In this document: positions 1 through 7,018 of the stretch, piece after piece
Layout: every line of letters begins with the position of its first letter
Numbering within the stretch: position 1 is the first letter of the stretch
From: Gemmataceae bacterium
Lineage (GTDB): Bacteria; Planctomycetota; Planctomycetia; Gemmatales; Gemmataceae
Direction: 5' to 3'
DNA: 32,438 bases
Assembly (NCBI GenBank): GCA_019752375.1
Contig: JAIEMG010000286.1
Coordinates: 1 to 32,438 of the forward strand
Program-made: the position numbers and the translations under genes
The notes under the pieces: model-generated
What the model was told of the DNA's origin: nothing
Seen by the model: only the letters and a program-made list of their open reading frames with translations
Databases searched by the model: none

Positions 1-48
1 TTTCCAATCCGTCCGGTTTTCTAGGGACGGATTGGAAATCCGTCCTAC
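1..48. repeat. REP-like inverted palindrome pair, cut by the window edge
   Basis: Bases 25-45 form a hairpin with a perfect 9-bp stem (ggacggatt / aatccgtcc) and a 3-nt loop. Bases 1-14 are the exact reverse complement of 25-38, so they are the inner half of a second copy in opposite orientation whose outer half lies off the window. Read on the minus strand, the complete copy begins GTAG and runs into the palindrome, which is the layout described for bacterial REP elements. The Rpn-type reading frame opens just after it, so the element may mark where that gene lost its 5' end. No transposase is visible nearby. Confidence 0.6.
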
Positions 49-522
49 GTGCAATTGTTCAACTTATTGTTACGCGGATCCTTAGGGATGGTGCAAGAGG
101 CGGAGTTGCCTGCGGTCATCGCCCAGATGAAGCAGCGTCTCGACCGTGAAGCAACGCGGAGCGAAGCGACGGAACTGTGGTCGGCCGCCTATGTGCTGAT
201 GGGCATGCGCTATGCGGACGCGCTGATTCAAACCCTTCTCCAGGGAGTGATCGCCATGGAAGAATCCGTGACCTACCAAAAAGTCATTCGCAAAGGCGAA
301 GCCCAGGGCGCCCTTAGCGAGGCGCGAAAGATGCTGCTGTTGCAAGGCCGCAGCCGCTTTGGCGAGCCGCCCCCGGAAGCGATCGCTGCCCTGGATACAC
401 TCGCCGACATCAGCCAGCTGGAGGAACTGGGCGTCCGCTTGCTGCAGGCGTCGAGTTGGCAGGGGCTGCTGGGCTTGCCGGAGCCTGGACGTCGAACACG
501 CGGCCGAAAGAAGGCGCCCTGA
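49..522 (+). CDS. C-terminal part of an Rpn-family (PD-(D/E)XK transposase-like) protein, 5' truncated
   Basis: The 157-residue frame resembles the C-terminal half of Rpn-type recombination-promoting nucleases, which are common in planctomycetes and cyanobacteria. It has the segment YVLMGMRYADALIQTLLQGV, then a MEESVTYQKVIRKGEAQGAL stretch and a tail RSRFGEPPPEAIAALDTL. The catalytic N-terminal nuclease domain expected in a family member of about 250-300 residues is absent. The frame upstream carries a TAG at 22-24 inside the palindrome, and the only nearby start is GTG at 49 with no clear ribosome-binding site. It is probably a non-functional remnant cut by the repeat. Family assignment is from pattern recognition, and expression is doubtful. 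Confidence 0.6.
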   Translation: MQLFNLLLRGSLGMVQEAELPAVIAQMKQRLDREATRSEATELWSAAYVLMGMRYADALIQTLLQGVIAMEESVTYQKVIRKGEAQGALSEARKMLLLQGRSRFGEPPPEAIAALDTLADISQLEELGVRLLQASSWQGLLGLPEPGRRTRGRKKAP

Positions 523-563
523 CTCCCATTCGCGGCCATCATCCGGTATGCCCCGGACCACTC

Positions 564-585
564 CGGCAGACCTGGAGGTCTGCCG
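564..585. repeat. Perfect palindrome at a convergent junction (REP-like)
   Basis: A 9-bp perfect stem (cggcagacc / ggtctgccg) closes a 4-nt loop (tgga). It lies between the end of the plus-strand Rpn remnant and the end of the minus-strand decayed gene. Read on the minus strand it begins GTGGC and follows the same tag-stem-tetraloop plan as the element at 24013-24035. There is no T-run, so an intrinsic terminator is not obvious. The rest of 523-667 shows nothing recognisable. Confidence 0.55.
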
Positions 586-667
586 CCACAAGCAGAGTGA
601 TCGGGAAAGAGGCACCACGCCACCACCAATACGTTGGCGGATTGAGTCGGTCGGAATCGGGTGATCC

Positions 668-1154
668 TCAGTGATTGGCGCTACCAAGGATGCCCCCGTT
701 TCCTTGCGAGGTCTTTTCGTCGTTTCTGCCAGGGGGATAGACGAACGCCAGCCCGTCTCGGCCGCAGATCCGCACCGCGCTACGAAACCAGCCGGCGCGG
801 TCTAGTTCCGTCTGCAGCAGCGCTTGCCTGCCGCGTAAATCCACTGCCGGCGGCGCTCGCCACACGATCAAGCGCCAATGGTGCTCGAACGGAAAGACAT
901 TGCTCCCGTGATAGGTGTAGCAGTACAGGAAGGCCTCGCCGGCGTGCTGGGCTACCGGTCCAGCCGCGAAGATCGGCCTGGTCGTCTGGCCAGTCGCCGT
1001 TGAAATCACTTTTGCCGGTGCATTGCCATGGTGGAAACCCCGGCAGCCACGCTATTTCGCAAAACGATCTGTTGCTTCTCCACTGCCACCGTGTCCGCGA
1101 GTGGGTCATTGGCGGCAACGGTGCGTGCTTCCCACTTCGCTCGAAGATGTACAC
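668..1154 (-). pseudogene. Frameshifted hypothetical gene
   Basis: The minus frame 1009-668 (113 codons from GTG) has coding-like composition and a plausible folded-protein sequence (AGEAFLYCYTYHG, FEHHWRLIVWRAPP, GWFRSAVRICGRDGLAFVYPP). Its reading continues upstream of 1009 (GFHHGNAPAKVIS) but hits a TAG. The neighbouring minus frame from 1154 supplies a likely N-terminal part (VYIFERSGKHAPLPP ... CEIAWLPG) that joins the first frame near 1034-1041, at a GGGGTTT run. This suggests one gene broken by a 1-nt indel. The family is not recognised. It lies just downstream of the kinase gene on the same strand. A sequencing error instead of real decay is possible. Confidence 0.4.
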
Positions 1155-1251
1155 AGCCCGCTCGATGACGATCTGGCACCAGTGCCGCAGTCGAGGTTCC
1201 GGGACAACCGGAACGCGACCTGAACCGACGGTATTTCGGTAGGCATGTCCG

Positions 1252-4155
1252 TCACCGACTCGATTCCTTGAATTCCGACAGGCGCAGGACAGAGCACAGC
1301 CCCGATTGTGCGGTAACGATGGCTAAATGCCGGCCGTCAGGGGAAGCAAGAAAGGCCGCGAGCGGACCGGCGGGACCGAGGATTTCGCGGGACCTGTGCC
1401 CCGTCGTCACATCCCAAAGGAGGACTTGGCCGGTGTCGCAGACTGAGGCGAGGGTCTTTCCGTCCGGCAGAAACATTGGAACAATGCCGGTTGCGGCGTG
1501 GCCGCGCAGCCGCGCTTCCTCCGTCCCGAGGGTGGCATTCCATAACCGGATCTCCCGGTCGTACATGCCCACCGATGCCAGGCGCTGGCCATCGGGCGAA
1601 AAGGCAACCCGGACGGCCCCCTTGTGCTCCGCGGCCAGGATGCGCTGCTTTGCAGGATGCTGGTCCGTCACCTCGCGGAGCACCACTTTGTTGTCCCTTC
1701 CCACGGCCAGCGTCCGACCGTCGGGCGAGAAGGCCGGGGGGAGGGAGACGTTTTTGAAGGATTCGAGGGTCGTGCACGGCTTCTCGGCAATGACATCCCA
1801 TAGATGCATACCCGCATCGCCGCTCGCCGTCGCCAGCGTCCGGCCGTCGGGAGAAAATTTGAGCCGGCTGTCGGTCCTTTTGCCTTCGATCAGGAATTGG
1901 GGGGGATGCTTGCTGGCCAGGTTCAATAGGGCGACCTTAAAGGTCCCGCCGATGCCGCATCCCCAGGCGAGCGTTTTGCCATCCGGGGAAAAATCGACCC
2001 CGTGATAGCCATAGCCCCCCATCGGAACCACGGCTTTCTCCTGATTGGCGGCCATGTCCCACAATCGGATGCCAATGCCAGGCAGATACGTCGCCAGCAA
2101 ATTGCCGTCGGGACTGAGGGCCGCACTATAGACAGGCCCCGACTTGCCGACCGTCGCCACCAACTCCTTCGGCCCCTTGCCGCCGGCAGGCAGCTTGCTC
2201 CCGTCCAGGCGGTCCCACGGCGAGGGAAGCAGCCGAAACAACTCTCCCGCAGCGAACGACTCCGGGCTGCCCGGGTAACGCGCCCGGAACTCGACGATCT
2301 GCTGGCGGATATCGCCCACTTCGGCACCGGGCGCGTTGCACTTGGCGCGCAGCGCGTCCAGGCCTGCTGCCGCGGGGCCTTGCTGGCTCACGGTGGCCGC
2401 GTTCGGCGCCATGCGCCAGCTGTTCAGGACCAGCGCGACAAGTGCCAAGCCGGCCAGTGCGATCGCGCCGACCACCCATGGCCGGCGGCGGCGAAGTGTT
2501 CGGTGAAGGTTTTTGCCCGCCACTGCTCGCCGTGCTGGGTGATCCGCGGAAAGAGCCGATCGCTGAGTGGCCGTCGCCGGGTCGGAAAAAGGAACAAGGG
2601 CGGCGGCGACCTCGGCCGGCGTCGCGAAACGATCTTCGGGCAGCTTTGCCATCATGCGGGCCAGCACCGGAATCAATTCGGGAGGCACATCGGCGCGCGA
2701 CTGGGAGATGTTCGGACGGTCGGCTTGTTGGTGGCGCAGCAATTTCTGGAACGGAGTTCCACCAGGGAAAGGCGGCTGGCCCGTGAGCAAGAAGTACAGC
2801 GTGCAGCCCAGGCTGTAGACGTCGGCCCGAATATCCGCCTGGCTGAAGTCGAGCGCTTGCTCCGGCGCCATGTAGTCCGGGGTCCCCATCATCACCGAGC
2901 CCACCGGCGTGAAAAGCGTGTTCCCCTCGTCGACGGTGCCATTCGCCATGGGGGCGCCCGCGCCGCGCGGCAATCGGGCCAATCCCAGGTCCAGGACCTT
3001 GATCGATCCCAGACGTTGGTTCGTCGACTCCGTGGCAGACTCGTTCGGGACGGAACTACGAGCGCCCGTGACGAGGAGATTGGCCGGTTTGACGTCGCGA
3101 TGGACCAGGCCATGCTCGTGCGCATGCGCCAGACCGCTTGCGGCTTGGCGGATGTATTCGCAGGCACGCGACACCGGCAGCGGACCGTGCTGCTTGATGA
3201 GCTTGGCCAGATCGGTCCCCTCCACGTACTCCATGACCAGGAAATGGCTGCCGGCGACCGGCCCGGCATCGTAAGCATGGACGATGTTGGGGTGCGCCAT
3301 CCGGCTGAGGATCTGCACCTCCCGGTAGAAACGGGCGACCACGTCAATGTCGGTCAGCAATTCCCTACGGATCACTTTGATGGCCACGTCCCGGGCCAGG
3401 CGGTGGTGTCGCGCCTTGAACACCAATCCCGTGCCCCCTTCTCCAAGACGCTCCACGAGCCGGTACTGCCCCAAGACCAGTTCCGCCCCGCGCCCAAGCA
3501 GCAACTGGTTCGCTTGATACGGGGTCAGCCAGTTCCGGTCGATCAGCTTGGCGGCAGCGGCGCGGGGCTCATCGCATCCCTCGAATACGCGCGAAATTTC
3601 TTCCATCTGGGCCGGGGTGATGAGTTGATGCCGGCGGAGTGCGCCAGCCAGCGCCGCGACCGTGGCAATGGACCGGGCGCTTGCTCGCCCCTCGGCCAAG
3701 GGTGCGGGGGCTGCGGTTGCTGCGGGGAACTCCTCGGCCAGTCGCTGGTCGAGCCGAAGCAACGTCGCGAGCACGGCGGCTTGCTGGCAGGCGAAACGCG
3801 TCGCATACTCGGCATGGCGTGGGCGGTCGCCCCAGCGCTGACGGGCCCAGTACTCCGCGCCGATCAGGTCCACCGAAAGTCGATCCAGCGGCCCCAACTC
3901 CGGGTGGCGCGCCACGTAGTGATCGAGGAGAAATCGGCCACCCTGGTCCGATGGCCGGCGCCATTGGTATTCCAGGTCGAGCTTGATGAGCTCTTGAAGG
4001 GCTTTCGGGCGGTCTGCCTGCGGCAGTGAGGAGAGGGCTTCCGCGAGGGAAGGCGCTCGACCGTACTGCCAACCCTGGTCGAACCGATCCAACGCTTGTT
4101 CAATATCGAGCCAGGCTTCGGACGATGGGCGTTCGGCGGCGGGCGGCGGAGCCAT
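1252..4155 (-). CDS. Membrane-anchored Ser/Thr protein kinase with C-terminal WD40 repeats
   Basis: This 967-residue protein has a planctomycete-type N-terminal helical region (1-225), then a Hanks-type kinase domain (about 231-523). The kinase domain shows the glycine loop GEGGTG, the ATP lysine in VAIK (Lys260), the catalytic loop HRDVKPAN (Asp354), DLG instead of DFG (389-391), and MAPEQ. About 20 residues are inserted between the catalytic loop and DLG. An Arg-rich stretch and one TM helix (about 560-580) follow, then an external WD40 region with repeated FSPDG(R/K)TLA and LWD motifs. The layout implies a cytoplasmic kinase coupled to an outside propeller, perhaps a sensor. ATG at 4155 follows an AAGG 7-10 nt upstream. 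It sits 24 nt after the ECF sigma gene and is probably co-transcribed with it. Substrate and ligand are unknown. Confidence 0.93.
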   Translation of the reverse strand: MAPPPAAERPSSEAWLDIEQALDRFDQGWQYGRAPSLAEALSSLPQADRPKALQELIKLDLEYQWRRPSDQGGRFLLDHYVARHPELGPLDRLSVDLIGAEYWARQRWGDRPRHAEYATRFACQQAAVLATLLRLDQRLAEEFPAATAAPAPLAEGRASARSIATVAALAGALRRHQLITPAQMEEISRVFEGCDEPRAAAAKLIDRNWLTPYQANQLLLGRGAELVLGQYRLVERLGEGGTGLVFKARHHRLARDVAIKVIRRELLTDIDVVARFYREVQILSRMAHPNIVHAYDAGPVAGSHFLVMEYVEGTDLAKLIKQHGPLPVSRACEYIRQAASGLAHAHEHGLVHRDVKPANLLVTGARSSVPNESATESTNQRLGSIKVLDLGLARLPRGAGAPMANGTVDEGNTLFTPVGSVMMGTPDYMAPEQALDFSQADIRADVYSLGCTLYFLLTGQPPFPGGTPFQKLLRHQQADRPNISQSRADVPPELIPVLARMMAKLPEDRFATPAEVAAALVPFSDPATATQRSALSADHPARRAVAGKNLHRTLRRRRPWVVGAIALAGLALVALVLNSWRMAPNAATVSQQGPAAAGLDALRAKCNAPGAEVGDIRQQIVEFRARYPGSPESFAAGELFRLLPSPWDRLDGSKLPAGGKGPKELVATVGKSGPVYSAALSPDGNLLATYLPGIGIRLWDMAANQEKAVVPMGGYGYHGVDFSPDGKTLAWGCGIGGTFKVALLNLASKHPPQFLIEGKRTDSRLKFSPDGRTLATASGDAGMHLWDVIAEKPCTTLESFKNVSLPPAFSPDGRTLAVGRDNKVVLREVTDQHPAKQRILAAEHKGAVRVAFSPDGQRLASVGMYDREIRLWNATLGTEEARLRGHAATGIVPMFLPDGKTLASVCDTGQVLLWDVTTGHRSREILGPAGPLAAFLASPDGRHLAIVTAQSGLCSVLRLSEFKESSR

Positions 4156-4179
4156 GACTTGCCTTCGCTTTCAATCCGG

Positions 4180-4788
4180 TCAGCCGCGGGTCGGACCTCC
4201 ATCGGGATGGTCCGACTCGCGGCCCAGCTGCTGCTTGATCCCGTCCAGGACGCGAATGACCGTCCGTTCGCTGCGGTGGGTATCGATTGCGATCTCCTCC
4301 AGATTATAGCCTTGAAGGCGCAATTCCAACATACGGCGGTGTAACGGATCCAGCTGGGCCATCAGGTGGTCCATTTGGTCCTGGAGCAGTGCTGATTCAA
4401 CGGGAGACGGACCGCGAGCCAGCGCCTCGGGCTGCAGACCCAGCAGGCCGTCCCCCGCGAACGGCTCCTCGGCTGCGACGGCCCGCTTGCCGCGATTATT
4501 GTGCCGGACCTGCTCGCGCAATTTGTGCAACGTCATGGCCACAAGCAACGCCCAAAGGTCGGCACCGGGTGGAAGCTGGTACTGGCCCGCGCGGGCGCGG
4601 ACGAAGAAGCTGCGATAGACCGACTGGATCACGTCTTCGGGGTCGAGGCGGCGATTGAGCTGCGCCGACAATTGTCCGCGTGCCAGGGCGATGAGTCGTC
4701 CGGCATAGCGGCGGAACAACTCCGCGGCGGCCTGCTGGTCGCCCGCCTGCCACTGGGCCAACAAGTCCGACGCGGAAAGGTTCACCAT
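4180..4788 (-). CDS. ECF-type RNA polymerase sigma factor paired with a Ser/Thr kinase
   Basis: The 202-residue protein has sigma region 2 at about 15-95 (DPEDVIQSVYRSFF, then DLWALLVAMTLHKLREQVR) and region 4 at about 135-190. The region 4 helix-turn-helix carries YNLEEIAIDTHRSERTVIRV. Length and layout fit small ECF sigma factors. It lies 24 nt upstream of the kinase-WD40 gene on the same strand; planctomycete ECF factors linked to Ser/Thr kinases are a known group, so phosphorylation-controlled promoter choice is a reasonable inference. No anti-sigma gene is adjacent. The ATG at 4788 lacks a strong Shine-Dalgarno. It is divergent from the DUF1501 gene; the 264-nt gap (4789-5052) shows no convincing sigma70-type promoter. 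Confidence 0.93.
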   Translation of the reverse strand: MVNLSASDLLAQWQAGDQQAAAELFRRYAGRLIALARGQLSAQLNRRLDPEDVIQSVYRSFFVRARAGQYQLPPGADLWALLVAMTLHKLREQVRHNNRGKRAVAAEEPFAGDGLLGLQPEALARGPSPVESALLQDQMDHLMAQLDPLHRRMLELRLQGYNLEEIAIDTHRSERTVIRVLDGIKQQLGRESDHPDGGPTRG

Positions 4789-5052
4789 GACACGGATCTC
4801 GGCCGGCGAAACGCATCGCTCCAGGCGTGGTGACGCAGGTGGAGGGGAGTCCTGGTGAACTTATCGTCTGCCCTAAAGGCGAGCAAGGAGAATTGGCGGT
4901 TCCCGGGCCGCGAAATTCCGTGTTTGTCATGTCACCTCGGCGGGCAAGAAAGCAATGTACTCAGGACGGAGCACCGGCTGCCGTCCTCGATGCGGCCCGC
5001 CTCCGATCGGAACGGCTTGAATCGCTGCCCACCTACCTGCCAGGAGTCTCGC

Positions 5053-6414
5053 ATGCTCACCATCCAGGACCGACTGTACCGTGCCGGCGACCGCATGTCG
5101 CGTCGCTCGTTCCTCAAGGCCGGCGCACTCGGCGCCGCGGGCCTATCGTTGGCGGACTTGTTGCGGCTTCGGGCCTGCGCCGGCACTGCTTCACGGGCTC
5201 GGCACAAGTCGGTCATCATGGTCCTGCTGGGCGGCGGCCCCTCGCACATCGACATGTACGACCTGAAGCCCAATGCCCCGGCCGAGTTCCGCGGCGAGTT
5301 CAAGCCGATCCAGACCAACGTGCCTGGTTTCGACATTTGCGAGCTGATGCCCGAGCAAGCGCGTATCGCCGACCAGCTAGCCCTGGTGCGTAATTTGCAG
5401 ATGCGCACCAGCAGCCACAACCACGAGGAAGAGTGCGTCAGCGGTTTCTTGTACGACCGTAAGGTCCCCGGCGCGCAGGGCGATCCCCGGCCCGCGTTCG
5501 GCTCGGTTGTCAGCAAGCTGCGTCACACGGATGCCCTCGTACCGTCCTACGTCACCCTGAGCGGCCAGCATCCATCGGAAGAGCCCTATTATGTCGGCGC
5601 TGCCCACCGGCCCTTCGCGCCCAGTGGTCCGGACCTGGCCAACCTCAGCTTGCCGCGCGGACTGACTGTCGAACGCTCCGTCGATCGGCAGGCGCTGTTG
5701 CGCGCCCTGGATACCATCCCTCGCTCTCTGGACGCCCACGGCCAGGTGGTCGGCATGGATACTTACCAGGCACGCGCCTTCGAGATGCTCAGCTCGAGCC
5801 GCGCTCGCGACGCGTTCGATATCCTCCGCGAGCCGGACCGTATCCGGGCGAAGTACGGGCTGACCGCCGGCGTGCGGAGCTACGAGGGACAGTATGTGAT
5901 CGGCCAGCAGTTCCTGACGGCCCGACGTCTTGTGGAAGCCGGTGTTTCGGTCGTCACGCTTTCGGTCGCGGCCCTGGGGCACTGGGACACCCACGACGAC
6001 AACTTCCCGCGCTTGCGGGAGATGCTGCCGGCCCTCGACCGGGGCGTGGCGGCGCTGGTCGGCGACCTCCGCGACCGCGGCCTCGACAAGGATGTGGCCG
6101 TCGTCGTCTGGGGAGAATTCGGCCGGGCGCCGCGGATCAGCACGCTGCCAGGCAGCAAGAAGGGCGCCGGGCGCGACCACTGGGGAAATGCCAATTTCGC
6201 GCTCTTCGCGGGAGGCGGTTTCCGCCGCGGCCAGGTCATCGGCGCCACCGATGCGCGTGCCGAACGGCCCCGCGGCGCTGCCGTCCGTCCGCAAAACGTC
6301 CTCAGCACGCTCTACCATCACCTCGGAATCGACCCGGCGACCAGCCTGCTGGACAACGCTGGGCGGCCCATGTATCTGCTCGACGACCGCGAACCGATCG
6401 CCGAGTTGCTGTAA
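5053..6414 (+). CDS. DUF1501 domain protein (alkaline-phosphatase-like fold), Tat-exported
   Basis: The 453-residue protein starts at ATG 5053, chosen for the AGGAG at 5042-5046 (6-nt spacing) and because a twin-arginine leader follows (MSRRSFLKAGALGAAG, Arg17-Arg18, hydrophobic to about residue 36). DUF1501 landmarks are visible: GGGPSHIDMYDLKP (60-73), GEFGR (about 354-358), GRDHWG (about 374) and a C-terminus ending LDDREPIAELL. Family members are usually about 430-500 residues and often sit beside DUF1549/DUF1553 cytochrome-type genes; none is present here. A periplasmic or intracytoplasmic-space hydrolase role is inferred, and the substrate is unknown. A decayed relative with nearly the same 3' end follows. 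Confidence 0.92.
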   Translation: MLTIQDRLYRAGDRMSRRSFLKAGALGAAGLSLADLLRLRACAGTASRARHKSVIMVLLGGGPSHIDMYDLKPNAPAEFRGEFKPIQTNVPGFDICELMPEQARIADQLALVRNLQMRTSSHNHEEECVSGFLYDRKVPGAQGDPRPAFGSVVSKLRHTDALVPSYVTLSGQHPSEEPYYVGAAHRPFAPSGPDLANLSLPRGLTVERSVDRQALLRALDTIPRSLDAHGQVVGMDTYQARAFEMLSSSRARDAFDILREPDRIRAKYGLTAGVRSYEGQYVIGQQFLTARRLVEAGVSVVTLSVAALGHWDTHDDNFPRLREMLPALDRGVAALVGDLRDRGLDKDVAVVVWGEFGRAPRISTLPGSKKGAGRDHWGNANFALFAGGGFRRGQVIGATDARAERPRGAAVRPQNVLSTLYHHLGIDPATSLLDNAGRPMYLLDDREPIAELL

Positions 6415-6540
6415 ATCCCGCCACGGAATGCTTCGATCGGAGCGTGGGGGGCGGAAGTCCGAGCGATCGGCAGGCGCCGGCTTCTTCCCCCACTTTTCTT
6501 GCCCACGAATGGGACTTTTCCGCAATGTTCAATCTCTCCT

Positions 6541-6736
6541 GGGGTCGGCGGTCTCGCTAACCTCATCCAGGACTTACACGATCCCGGCCTGGCCGAGGAC
6601 GTGGTGCTATCGCTACTCGCAGGTGCTGAGTACCGTTTACCGAGCGATCGGCATCAATCCTGCTCAAACTTTTAACGTGAATGGACGTCCGGTCCACATC
6701 CTCGACGACCGCGAACCGATCGCCGAGTTGCTCTAA
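6541..6736 (+). pseudogene. Remnant of a second DUF1501 gene with an internal deletion
   Basis: Frame 1 from about 6541 reads GGLANLIQDLHDPGLAEDVV, matching the segment before GEFGR in DUF1501 proteins. Near 6605-6612 the homology jumps to frame 2, which reads YSQVLSTVYRAIGINPAQTF and ends HILDDREPIAELL at a TAA (6734-6736). The segment normally between them (GEFGR, GRDHW and the glycine-rich part, about 50 codons) is missing and the join is out of frame. The last 30-odd bases before the stop are nearly identical to the end of the intact upstream gene. The rest of 6415-6540 shows nothing recognisable. Confidence 0.75.
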
Positions 6737-6778
6737 GTAGCCGTCCAAAAACTACTTCCAAGATTGCCATCAAGAAAA

Positions 6779-6901
6779 TGAACCACGGATTGCACGGATA
6801 CCACGGATAAAGCCCCCTAAGCGAATCAACGCTCCATGAGGCGGTCAGGTCTGGAATCATTGCCATTGCTATCCGTGCTATCGGTGGTCATCCGTGGTTC
6901 A
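6779..6901. repeat. Long imperfect inverted repeat with degenerate CACGGAT units
   Basis: The left arm (6779-6808) is built of accacggat, gcacggat and accacggat units. The right arm (6871-6901) reads as its imperfect reverse complement, with ATCCGTG and TCCGTGGTTCA. The 60-odd bases between the arms show no gene. The element lies between the DUF1501 remnant and the esterase gene. Repeats of this ACCACGGAT type occur in many bacterial intergenic regions; the function here is unknown, and there is no T-run to support a terminator. Confidence 0.55.
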
Positions 6902-7018
6902 ATTCTTCTTCGGAGCCAGATGTTTCGGACGGGCATGCCGGAACTTGGAGGTTATTTTTGGATGCCCACGAAGTCAACGGACGACTGTACTGCTTACCTG
7001 CTGCGAAGGAGAACCGAC

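Noticed and set aside
6779..6901. Intrinsic terminator between the DUF1501 remnant and the esterase
   Set aside because: The arms are about 60 nt apart, imperfect and without a T-run; a dispersed repeat is the better reading.
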